From Brevibacterium ravenspurgense (lineage in GTDB: Bacteria > Actinomycetota > Actinomycetes > Actinomycetales > Brevibacteriaceae), in assembly GCF_001584615.1 (NCBI RefSeq), contig NZ_LQQC01000001.1:1-64000 (forward strand): DNA of 64,000 bases, read 5' to 3'. Below the pieces are notes generated by a model that saw nothing but the letters and a program-made list of their open reading frames with translations, did no database searches and was not told where the DNA came from. Shown here in pieces: positions 43,701-51,162 of the stretch. The translations under genes were made by a program, and so were the position numbers. Numbering within the stretch: position 1 is the stretch's first letter; every line of letters begins with the position of its first letter.

Positions 43701-43822
43701 ACCGACTGACCCAGGCGCTGTCAGATGTCGACGAAGACTTCGACACATCGCGCATGCACGCCATCATGGGCCGCATCGACCGACTGGACGGTGCCGGCCA
43801 GCACAGGGGTGATTCACTGTGA
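40739..43822 (+). CDS. mrpA: Mrp Na+(K+)/H+ antiporter subunit A with fused MrpB domain
   Basis: The 1027-aa subunit is complex I-NuoL-like, with ~20 helices. [29 protein letters not shown] and KATLF-type [20 protein letters not shown] are the proton-channel lysine/histidine motifs. The C-terminal ~170 residues ([51 protein letters not shown]) are the MrpB homologue, so A and B are one polypeptide. The Mrp complex exports Na+ in exchange for protons and supports alkali and salt tolerance. It is the first gene of a six-gene operon and overlaps mrpC by 4 nt. Confidence 0.95.
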   Translation: [1027 protein letters not shown]

Positions 43823-44373
43823 CAACACCTCTCGTCATGGCCCTGGCCATGGGCGTCATGTTCGCCGGCGGCGTGTACCTCATGCTGTCGCGCTCACTGA
43901 CCCGCGTGCTGCTGGGCATCGTGCTCTTCGGCAACGCCGTCAACCTCCTGCTGGTGCTCACCTCCGGAAAACCGGGGCGGGCGCCCCTGACGAGCGAGGA
44001 AAACCTGTCCACCGCAGGCATGTCCGACCCTCTGCCGCACGCGCTGACTCTCACCGCCATCGTCATCACCTTCGGCGTGACCGCGTTCATGCTCGCGATG
44101 ATCTACCGATCCTGGCGACTCATGCGGCGTGAAAACCTCGACGATGACCTCGAAGACATCCGCATCGGCCTGAAGTCGCGCGCAGCAATGGGCGATGAAG
44201 GCGACGTTTCAGAAGACCAAGACGACACCGAATTCGGCGGTGACGCCGAATTCCCCGTCACCGGGGCCCGCAAACTGGCAGACCTCGACGGGGATCCAGA
44301 ATCCCAGCCGACAGAACACGAACAGCCGAGCGGCGCCTCGGCAGACCAGCAGGACAAGGGAGGCGACTCATGA
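43819..44373 (+). CDS. mrpC: Mrp antiporter subunit C (NuoK-like)
   Basis: This 184-aa protein has three helices. MALAMGVMFAGGVYLMLSRSLTRVLLGIVLFGNAVNLLLV and DPLPHALTLTAIVITFGVTAFMLAM are the NuoK/MrpC signature, and a ~75-aa acidic soluble tail (RIGLKSRAAMGDEGDVSEDQDD onward) roughly doubles the usual length. The GTG start overlaps the mrpA stop and the end overlaps mrpD. Confidence 0.93.
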   Translation: MTTPLVMALAMGVMFAGGVYLMLSRSLTRVLLGIVLFGNAVNLLLVLTSGKPGRAPLTSEENLSTAGMSDPLPHALTLTAIVITFGVTAFMLAMIYRSWRLMRRENLDDDLEDIRIGLKSRAAMGDEGDVSEDQDDTEFGGDAEFPVTGARKLADLDGDPESQPTEHEQPSGASADQQDKGGDS

Positions 44374-46061
44374 CACTCGCAGCCCTTGTTCCGCTGCCGG
44401 TGGTGCTGCCGCTGCTGGGAGCGGGCATCAACCTGCTCGCGGGTATGCGCGTGCGCCTGCAGAACCTGGTCACGGTCATCACACTGGTGCTCGTGCTCTG
44501 CATCAGCGGTGTGCTCCTGTGGGCCACCGATGCGCAGGGCATCCAGGTGGTCGCCGTCGGCGGGTGGGAACTGCCCTTCGGCATTGCACTCGTGGTCGAC
44601 CGACTGTCAGCGCTCATGCTGGTGGTCTCGATGCTCGTGACCCTGAGCGTATTCATCTACGCCGTCGGGCAGGAGATGACCGACGACTCCCAACAGTCGC
44701 CCGTTTCGGTGTTCAACCCCGCCTACCTCATCCTGTGCGCCGGTGTTGCCGGTTCATTCATCGCGGGTGACCTCTTCAACCTCTACGTGGGCTTCGAAAT
44801 GCTGCTGGTGGCATCGTTCGTGCTCATCACAATCGGCGTGACCCCAGAGCGAGTGCGCGTCGGCGCCACCTACATCGTCGTGTCACTGCTGAGCTCGCTC
44901 ATCTTCTTGGGTTCCATTGGGCTGATCTACGCGGCCACCGGAACCGTCAACATGGCAGACCTCGCGGTCAAACTCAGCATGCTGCCCGAGGACGTCCAGC
45001 TGTTCCTCCACATTGCGCTGCTGTTGGGCTTCGGCATCAAAGCCGCGGTCTTCCCGCTGTCGTTCTGGCTGCCCGACTCCTACCCAACCGCCCCGGCCCC
45101 CGTTACCGCGGTATTCGCGGGCCTGCTGACGAAAGTCGGCATCTACGCCATCATCCGCACCGAAACGCTTCTGTTCTTCGGCCAGTCGCTGCGCACACCG
45201 CTGCTCATAGTGGCCGGGCTGACGCTCATAGTCGGCATCCTCGGAGCTGTCGCCCAAACCGACCTCAAGCGAATGCTGTCGTTCACACTCGTATCCCACA
45301 TCGGATACCTGCTGTTCGGTGTTGCCCTGGGCACCGAACTGGGCCTGGCCGCCGCGCTGTACTACACGGTTCACCACATCGTCGTGCAGACCACGCTGTT
45401 CCTGGCGGTCGGACTCATCGAACAGCGCACGGGAACCACTAAGATCAGCGCGCTCGGCGGCCTCATGACCCTCTCACCGGCCCTGTCCTGGATCTTCCTG
45501 ATACCCGCGCTCAACCTCGGCGGAATTCCGCCGCTGTCAGGGTTCATCGGCAAGATCGCCCTGTTCTTCGCGGGTATTCTCGACGCAGACTGGCTGACCA
45601 TCACACTCGTGGCCATCGGCGCGCTCACCAGCCTGCTGACCCTCTACGTCATCGGCCGCACGTGGAACCAGGTGTTCTGGCGCTCGCCGGTAGAGGCCCC
45701 GGAAAGGCTGCCGGAAACCGAACGGCTGATCAAGCAGATCAAGGCCGTCAAGGGTGCCCGGGCCATCGGTGCGGAAGAACCCGCCCGGCAGAAGCTCCCC
45801 GGGGCTATGGCCCGTCCGGCAGTCCTCATGCTCGCGGTGTCGATAGCGCTGACGGTCTTCGCCGGCCCACTGTGGAGGACTGCCGAAAACGCCGCCGTCA
45901 ACCTCATCGACCCGCGAATCTACGTGTCAGCGGTTTTCGAAGTCGGCCAGAACGGCACACCGGGACCGGACGGAAAGTCCGTTCCGCCGGGCTACGCCGA
46001 CGACATTTCCGAAGCCTCCGAACAGCAGGCAGGGGCAGATGCCGCGGGAGGTGAGCAGTGA
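44370..46061 (+). CDS. mrpD: Mrp antiporter subunit D (NuoM/N-like)
   Basis: This 563-aa, ~14-helix proton-channel subunit has the conserved KAAVFPLSFWLPDSYPTAPAPVTAVFAGLLTKVGIYAI and DLKRMLSFTLVSHIGYLLFG motifs, with lysines expected in the half-channels. It pairs with MrpA in the antiporter. The last ~70 residues are soluble and Pro/Gly/Ala-rich. Both ends overlap the neighbouring genes by 4 nt. Confidence 0.95.
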   Translation: MTLAALVPLPVVLPLLGAGINLLAGMRVRLQNLVTVITLVLVLCISGVLLWATDAQGIQVVAVGGWELPFGIALVVDRLSALMLVVSMLVTLSVFIYAVGQEMTDDSQQSPVSVFNPAYLILCAGVAGSFIAGDLFNLYVGFEMLLVASFVLITIGVTPERVRVGATYIVVSLLSSLIFLGSIGLIYAATGTVNMADLAVKLSMLPEDVQLFLHIALLLGFGIKAAVFPLSFWLPDSYPTAPAPVTAVFAGLLTKVGIYAIIRTETLLFFGQSLRTPLLIVAGLTLIVGILGAVAQTDLKRMLSFTLVSHIGYLLFGVALGTELGLAAALYYTVHHIVVQTTLFLAVGLIEQRTGTTKISALGGLMTLSPALSWIFLIPALNLGGIPPLSGFIGKIALFFAGILDADWLTITLVAIGALTSLLTLYVIGRTWNQVFWRSPVEAPERLPETERLIKQIKAVKGARAIGAEEPARQKLPGAMARPAVLMLAVSIALTVFAGPLWRTAENAAVNLIDPRIYVSAVFEVGQNGTPGPDGKSVPPGYADDISEASEQQAGADAAGGEQ

Positions 46062-46807
46062 CGAACCAGAAGTCCAGCCAGAAGGCGGAGAGCCAGAAGT
46101 CCAAGAGCGCAGCCGCACGGACTGCCGATAGGAAAGCCCTGCGGTGGGCGCTTGTGCGACAGCTGCTGCTGACCACCGGACTCGTGATCCTGTGGATCAT
46201 GCTGTGGGACGGCTGGTCGGTCGTGCACATCGTCACCGGCATCATCGTCGCCGTCATTGTCACGCGTCTGTTCTACCTGCCGCCGATCGAACTGTCCGGT
46301 CGCATCAATCCGTGGTACTTCGCGGTGTATCTGGCGTGGTTTGCCTGGCAGCTGGCGCGCGGTGCCCTGCAGGTCGCCGCCGTTGCCCTGCGGCCGCGCA
46401 AAACCAATCCCGGCAGCGTTATCGCTGTCGACCTGCACACCAGGTCCGACCTGCTGATCACGATCATTGCGCAGACCGCGGGGCTGATCCCCGGCACCTT
46501 TGTCACGGAGGTCGACCGCGCCCGCGGTGTGATTTTCCTCCACGTGCTCGACTGCAACACCGACGAACAGATTGAAAGCGCCCGCGAACTGGCCCTGGAA
46601 ATCGAGGTGTACGTCATTAAGGCGATGGGTTCGCTCCACGACATCCACGTGCTCAACGAGTCCCGCATCGCCCAGGGGCAGAAGCCCGTTCTGGGCGGGC
46701 GCACCGTGAAGGACGTCAAAGCGAAATCGGACGCCAAGACCAGCGGCGAGGGCAAGCCCGGCGTGAAACCAGCCGGCGCTGACACCACCAGAGAGGACGG
46801 TGCCTGA
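46058..46807 (+). CDS. mrpE: Mrp antiporter subunit E
   Basis: This 249-aa protein has a basic N-terminus (~25 aa), two or three helices (LLLTTGLVILWIMLWDGWSV, IIVAVIVTRLFYL), the family NPWYFAVYLAWFAWQLARGA stretch, and a cytoplasmic domain (SVIAVDLHTRSDLLITIIAQTAGLIPGTFVTEV). Then comes a Lys/Gly/Thr-rich tail of ~50 residues not usual in MrpE. It starts 3 nt before the mrpD stop. Confidence 0.93.
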   Translation: MTNQKSSQKAESQKSKSAAARTADRKALRWALVRQLLLTTGLVILWIMLWDGWSVVHIVTGIIVAVIVTRLFYLPPIELSGRINPWYFAVYLAWFAWQLARGALQVAAVALRPRKTNPGSVIAVDLHTRSDLLITIIAQTAGLIPGTFVTEVDRARGVIFLHVLDCNTDEQIESARELALEIEVYVIKAMGSLHDIHVLNESRIAQGQKPVLGGRTVKDVKAKSDAKTSGEGKPGVKPAGADTTREDGA

Positions 46808-47238
46808 TGGAGTTCGACCCGCGCGTCGCAGGGGTCGTCTTGCCCGTGGCTTTTGTGCTGTTCTCGGTTGCCGCTGCGGTCGCCATTGTGCGGATTGTCC
46901 GTGGACCGGCAATTCTCGACCGCATGATCGCCACTGATGTTCTGCTGTCGACCATGATGTGCTCGTTTGCAGTGTTCATGGCTGTGACTGGCCGAACTGA
47001 CCTGCAGTTCATCCTGCTGGCGATGGCGTTCTTCGGCTTCGTCGGCTCGGTCGCGGTGTCACGCTATGTGGCACGCTCCGAGAACACGCCGCCGCCGGCA
47101 CCACCCGCCGACCCCGACCAGACCAACCCGAACCAGCCCGCCTCAGCCGACGGCACCTCGGGATCCGCACCCTCAGCCGGCGGCACCTCGGCCGTAAGCC
47201 CGGCAGACACCGACCCAGCGAAGGGGGTCGGCCCATGA
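46807..47238 (+). CDS. mrpF: Mrp antiporter subunit F
   Basis: This 143-aa protein has three helices: VLPVAFVLFSVAAAVAIVRIV, RMIATDVLLSTMMCSFAVFMAV (with the IVRGPAILDRMIATD hallmark) and FILLAMAFFGFVGSVAVSRYVA. A ~50-aa Pro/Ala/Ser/Thr-rich tail with duplicated SADGTSGSAPSAGGTSAV-type text is added. It is translationally coupled to mrpE (TGATG) and mrpG. Confidence 0.92.
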   Translation: MEFDPRVAGVVLPVAFVLFSVAAAVAIVRIVRGPAILDRMIATDVLLSTMMCSFAVFMAVTGRTDLQFILLAMAFFGFVGSVAVSRYVARSENTPPPAPPADPDQTNPNQPASADGTSGSAPSAGGTSAVSPADTDPAKGVGP

Positions 47239-47804
47239 GCCTCATTGTTTCGATCATCCTGAGCGTTTTCATCCTGCTGTCCGGTGTTCTGTCCATTGCC
47301 GCGGCGGCCGGGCTCATGCGCTTTCCCGACCTGCTGTCGCGCCTGCACTCTGGGTCGAAACCGCAGGTGTTCGGGCTTGTTCTGGTGCTCATCGTCGTGG
47401 CGGTCACCCAGCCGAGCTTCGGTCTGATCACCACGTGCCTGCTCATTGCGGTCTTCCAGATGGCGACTGCTCCCGTTGGTGCGCACATGGTCGGTCGAGC
47501 CGGCTACCGCACCCGCCACCTGCGTCGCGCGCAGCTGTACCGCGATGAATTGGCCGATGCTGTTTCGCGTGCTGAAGCCCGCGAAGCGACAGCTCTGGCG
47601 GAGTCTGCCGAGCCGGGGGCAGGTGACACTGATTCTCACGAGGCGCCGCACGGCTCTGCGGAGGATGCTCGCGGATCGCTGGACGTGGGCGGTGCGGACC
47701 CCTCGGGTCCTGAAAGCCAAGCTGCGCACAGCGAGGGCGCCGGCGCAGATTCAGCCGCAGAAGATTCCAATAGCGGGACAGTCAAAGGAGATGTCCGTGA
47801 GTGA
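47235..47804 (+). CDS. mrpG: Mrp antiporter subunit G
   Basis: This 189-aa protein has three helices: ILSVFILLSGVLSIAAAAGLMRFPDLLSRLH (the MRFPD motif), FGLVLVLIVVAVTQPSFGL and CLLIAVFQMATAPVGAHMVGRAGYRT. A ~80-aa acidic Ser/Ala/Gly tail follows. It closes the mrp operon; the next gene's ribosome site (AAAGGAG) lies inside its 3' end. Confidence 0.92.
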   Translation: MSLIVSIILSVFILLSGVLSIAAAAGLMRFPDLLSRLHSGSKPQVFGLVLVLIVVAVTQPSFGLITTCLLIAVFQMATAPVGAHMVGRAGYRTRHLRRAQLYRDELADAVSRAEAREATALAESAEPGAGDTDSHEAPHGSAEDARGSLDVGGADPSGPESQAAHSEGAGADSAAEDSNSGTVKGDVRE

Positions 47805-48585
47805 CACAGAAGGCGCAGTACAGGAAAACCAGCTGCTGACGACGGCGCGGACCAGGCCCGTGTTCGGGACTTTCGTCATCGAATTCTTCAGTCCCGGCCT
47901 GCCGACCCTGCTGAAGCAGGCGGGGGCCGATTGGGTGCTGTTTGACCTAGAGCACTCCGGTTTCGGTCTGGATTCCGCACGCGCGCCGATCGCAGTGGCC
48001 CGACAGGCGGGCATCACAGCCGTGGTGCGAGTTCCGGGGCCGCAGCAGCACCTGGTGTCGACAGCGCTCGATGCGGGGGCTGACGCGATTATGGTTCCGT
48101 GGGTTGAATCGGCCGCGGATGCCGAGCGGATTGCCTCGTGGATCAAGTACCCGCCCGTGGGTGTGCGCGGCTCAGCCTTCGGTATCGCGGGCGATCAGTA
48201 CGTTGGCGGACCGGCAGAAGCTGCACAGCGCGCAGCAGACGCCCGCACGTTCTTCCTACCGCAGATCGAAACTCCTAACGCCGTAGAAGAGGTCGACGCT
48301 ATCGCCGCGCTGCCCGGTGTCGATGTGCCGTTCGTCGGCCCGCTCGACCTGTCGACCAACCTGGGTGTGCCGGGTGACTTCACCGCCCCGGCGGTGGAAC
48401 GCGCTCTTGAGCGAGTACTGGAAGCCTGCGCTGCACACAGCAAGGTGCCCGGCATCTTTGCGCCCACCGTCTCACTGGCGCGCCGCTGGTCCGATATGGG
48501 CTTTCGCATGGTGTCGCTTGCTGCGGACACAGCGCTGTTGCGGTGGGCCTTCGCTGATGGGCTCGAGGCGATCCGCAAGGGCTGA
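47797..48585 (+). CDS. HpcH/HpaI-family aldolase
   Basis: This 262-aa TIM-barrel enzyme has DWVLFDLEHSGFG, VRVPGPQQHLVSTALDAGADAIMVPWVESA, metal-ligand FFLPQIETPNAVEEVDAIA and the GPLDLSTNLGVPG stretch. The class II family cleaves 4-hydroxy-2-oxo acids to pyruvate and an aldehyde. The substrate is not predictable. GTG 47797 is chosen because AAAGGAG ends exactly 6 nt before it; ATG 47791 abuts the ribosome site. It overlaps mrpG by 8 nt and may be co-transcribed with the antiporter. Confidence 0.87.
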   Translation: MSDTEGAVQENQLLTTARTRPVFGTFVIEFFSPGLPTLLKQAGADWVLFDLEHSGFGLDSARAPIAVARQAGITAVVRVPGPQQHLVSTALDAGADAIMVPWVESAADAERIASWIKYPPVGVRGSAFGIAGDQYVGGPAEAAQRAADARTFFLPQIETPNAVEEVDAIAALPGVDVPFVGPLDLSTNLGVPGDFTAPAVERALERVLEACAAHSKVPGIFAPTVSLARRWSDMGFRMVSLAADTALLRWAFADGLEAIRKG

Positions 48586-48627
48586 GCTTCCGAGAGCGGC
48601 GTTTTGGGAGCGTGTCAAAATGGGGGC

Positions 48628-49116
48628 ATGGATGCTCTTATGCTCATCAACACGCACGAATCCGCAGTTCCCACTGAACCGCTGATCCAGCTTCTGGGCA
48701 AAGCCCGCATGGCTGATGGCGTCATCGCCTACGTGACCGCCCCGGCCGAAGAATCCGCGTTCGCGGAACCGGTGGAAGGTGCCGCCCCGGTCGCAGCAGA
48801 ACCGACGGCGGACGACCTCATCCTGGCCTCACCCACCCCGGACGCTTTTGAGTCCTATGACGACCTCGCCCTGGGCCTGCAGGACATGGGTATCGAGCGT
48901 CTGATTGTGGCAGGTGCCGATTCGGCACCTGACGCAGAAGGCCGAGGTGCCGTCTGGGCTACCGCTGCTGCCGCTCTGGCGCACCAGTTCAGCGTCGTGT
49001 TCGTTGAATCGGCTGTTGTTCTGCCCTCAACGGGGGATCGCCCCGCCTGGATGCACGACGCCTTCCAGCTGGGTGCTGTCGAAAAGCCTGCCGAGGACAT
49101 TTGGCTGAAGATGTAG
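48628..49116 (+). CDS. Isochorismatase-fold protein without the catalytic cysteine
   Basis: This ~162-aa protein opens MDALMLINTHESAV and contains LGLQDMGIERLIVAGADSAPDAEGRGAVWATAAAALAHQFSVVFVESAVV. That lines up with the isochorismatase/cysteine hydrolase segment GID.LVVTG....C.RATA, but no Cys is present. The catalytic site therefore seems lost or changed. No family name beyond the fold is safe. The ATG has only GGGGG at 1 nt upstream. It is followed by a strong hairpin. Confidence 0.6.
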   Translation: MDALMLINTHESAVPTEPLIQLLGKARMADGVIAYVTAPAEESAFAEPVEGAAPVAAEPTADDLILASPTPDAFESYDDLALGLQDMGIERLIVAGADSAPDAEGRGAVWATAAAALAHQFSVVFVESAVVLPSTGDRPAWMHDAFQLGAVEKPAEDIWLKM

Positions 49117-49137
49117 TTTCTGCCTACGCACAGCAGA

Positions 49138-49163
49138 GGGGCCGCGGATCAATCCGCGGCCCC
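49138..49163 (+). terminator. Terminator between the mrp-side genes and the betaine transporter
   Basis: GGGGCCGCGGAT and ATCCGCGGCCCC form a perfect 12-bp stem, then TTCAGTTTTC. A second hairpin TTCAGCC-tgcc-GGCTGAA (49182-49199) follows and can terminate the opposing betaine operon. Confidence 0.85.
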
Positions 49164-49213
49164 TTCAGTTTTCAGTTGAAGTTCAGCCTGCCGGCTGAAT
49201 CAGACGCATTCGA

Positions 49214-50215
49214 TCAGGCGTCCGGGTTGGGTTCGCCCTTGAGCTCACCCTTCTCCCACTGTTCGACCCAGTCCTTGTTGTCGTCCATCCATTCACGGGC
49301 AGCCTTGTCCTGTTCCTCGCCGCCGTAGTTTTCTTCGGAGAACATGACGTTTTCAAGGCTGGACAGGTGCTCGTCGTCCAGAACGAGGTTCTTCAGCAGC
49401 TGAGCAACCTTCGGGTTCTGTTCGCCGAAGCCTTCCGAAGAGAACGAGTAGATGACCTCAGCCTTGCCCATGACGCCCTTGGGGTCTTCAAGGTCGCGGA
49501 CGGGGAAGGCGTCGTATGCCCAGTGCGGACGCCACAGGGTGACGGCGACGTCCTTGTCTGCTTCAGTCGACTTCTTCAGCTGAGCCAGCATTGCCGGGGT
49601 CGAGCTGAGCTTGAGGTCCATATCGGACAGCTCGTAGTCTTCGACAGCCTGCTTGGCGGCCTTGGAAAGACCAGCGCCGGGCTCAATTCCGTAGATGGTG
49701 TTGCCGTAGTCGCCGCTCATCGACTTGAGGTCCTCGATTGTCTTGGCCTTCGAGTCTTCGTTCACGGCGATGGTGAGCTTGGCGTTGTTGTACCAGCAGC
49801 CCTGAGCTTCGAGCTTGTTGCCGAACTTCTCGATGTAGTCGGCGTGGGTCAGCGGCAGCCAGCCGTCGACGAGGAAGTCAACGTCGCCGTTGGCAACTGC
49901 GGTGTAGCCCGGGCCAGCGTCGAACGCCTTGATTTCAACGGTGTAGCCGTCGTCCTCAAGCTTGTTCTTCAGCAGGTTCGAAACGGCGAAGGACTCGTCC
50001 CAGCCGTTGAAGGCACCGATCGTGATTTCCTTGTTGTCGTCGGCTTCTTCACCGGAAATGTCCTTGGCCTCGGAACCGGGGGTGCATTCAGCCCAGTTCT
50101 GGTCGCCGCCAGCGGTGTCTCCGCTGTCGCCGTTGTCGGCGCCGCCGCAGCCTGTCAGGACGAGTGCGGAAGCAGCGAGGGCCGCTCCCATCTTGGCAAT
50201 TCTCGGAAACTTCAT
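49214..50215 (-). CDS. opuAC: Glycine betaine/proline-type ABC substrate-binding lipoprotein
   Basis: This 333-aa exported protein has a lipobox ASALVLTGCG (Cys26). The OpuAC-like domain (~60-330) contains EITIGAFNGWDESFAVSNLLK, the binding-site Trp cluster in DVAVTLWRPHWAYDAFPVRDLED, EDPKGVMGKAEVIYSFS and the EENYGGEEQDKAAREWMDDNKDWV end. It delivers betaine-type osmoprotectants to the permease. ATG 50215 has AAGGAG at 6 nt. It is the last gene of the three-gene transporter operon, ~90 nt after the permease. Confidence 0.92.
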   Translation of the reverse strand: MKFPRIAKMGAALAASALVLTGCGGADNGDSGDTAGGDQNWAECTPGSEAKDISGEEADDNKEITIGAFNGWDESFAVSNLLKNKLEDDGYTVEIKAFDAGPGYTAVANGDVDFLVDGWLPLTHADYIEKFGNKLEAQGCWYNNAKLTIAVNEDSKAKTIEDLKSMSGDYGNTIYGIEPGAGLSKAAKQAVEDYELSDMDLKLSSTPAMLAQLKKSTEADKDVAVTLWRPHWAYDAFPVRDLEDPKGVMGKAEVIYSFSSEGFGEQNPKVAQLLKNLVLDDEHLSSLENVMFSEENYGGEEQDKAAREWMDDNKDWVEQWEKGELKGEPNPDA

Positions 50216-50308
50216 GTTTCTCTCCTTCATTCACATCGTTCCGCTTCGGAAGCGGCGAGCCGTGTGCGGTTTCCACACCGCTCGGCCCTATTTATCGGTC
50301 GGTTTGGG

Positions 50309-51160
50309 TCAAACTGTGGAGTGCTCGCTGTTGCGGCTGCCCAGTGCTGCCGTGACGCGGTCCAGGAAGATGGCCAGAACGACGACTGCAACACCGGCGT
50401 CAACGCCCAGGGCCACGTTCAGCTGCGAAATAGCGCCGATGACAGCACCGCCGAGGCCCTCAGCGCCGGCCATACCGGCCAGAACAACCATCGACAGGGC
50501 CAGCATGATGACTTGGTTGACGCCGGCCATGATCGTCTTGAGTGCCAGAGGCAGCTGCACCTTGAACAGAATGTGGCTGGGTGTCGCACCGAAAGCCTGG
50601 GCGGCTTCGACGACTTCACCGTCGACCTGGCGGATGGCAAGCTCCGTGAATCGCACGCCGGGCGGCAGGGCGAAGATGATCGTCGCGATCGCGCCGGGCA
50701 CCTGGCCGACGGAGAACATGACGATTGCCGGAACCAGGTAGGCCAGGGCGGGCATCGACTGCATGAAGTCGAGGATCGGCCGGACAATGGTCGACACGAT
50801 CCGGGACTTCGCAGCCCACACGCCGATCGGCAGCGAAATGATGAGCGCGAAGATCACCGACACCAGCACGAGCGCGAACGTGCTCATGGCGTTCTCCCAC
50901 TGGCCCAGAGCCAGGATGAGGTAGAAGCCCACAACGGTGACAATGCCCAGCTTCCATGTGGCAGCAGCCCAGGCGATCGCCGCGAAGATCAGAATCATGA
51001 TGAACGGGTGCGGTGTCTCCAGGAGCCAGTTCAGCCCCGAGTACATGCTCGACAGCACCGTGGTGACCGCTGAAAGCAGCCAGTCGAAATGCTTCTGGAA
51101 CCAGATGAGGAACGTGTCGACCCATTCGCCCAGCGGCAGGTGAGGTTCAAGCGGGTTCAT
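50309..51160 (-). CDS. opuAB: Glycine betaine/proline-type ABC permease
   Basis: This ~283-aa protein has 6-7 helices and the binding-protein-dependent permease EAA loop (GEVVEAAQAFGATPSHILFKVQLPLALKTIMAGVNQ). LGVWAAKS-like PIGVWAAKSRIVSTIVRPILDFMQSMPALAYLVPAIVM is the OpuAB/ProW signature. ATG 51160 is preceded by AAAGGAAG; a GTG at 51166 overlapping the ATPase stop (GTGA) is the alternative. Confidence 0.93.
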   Translation of the reverse strand: MNPLEPHLPLGEWVDTFLIWFQKHFDWLLSAVTTVLSSMYSGLNWLLETPHPFIMILIFAAIAWAAATWKLGIVTVVGFYLILALGQWENAMSTFALVLVSVIFALIISLPIGVWAAKSRIVSTIVRPILDFMQSMPALAYLVPAIVMFSVGQVPGAIATIIFALPPGVRFTELAIRQVDGEVVEAAQAFGATPSHILFKVQLPLALKTIMAGVNQVIMLALSMVVLAGMAGAEGLGGAVIGAISQLNVALGVDAGVAVVVLAIFLDRVTAALGSRNSEHSTV

Positions 51161-51162
51161 GC

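Noticed and set aside
49367-51073. Long rightward open frame of 568 codons opposite the betaine transporter genes
   Set aside because: It runs across two clearly conserved minus-strand genes, and its composition is the complement of high-G+C codon use.
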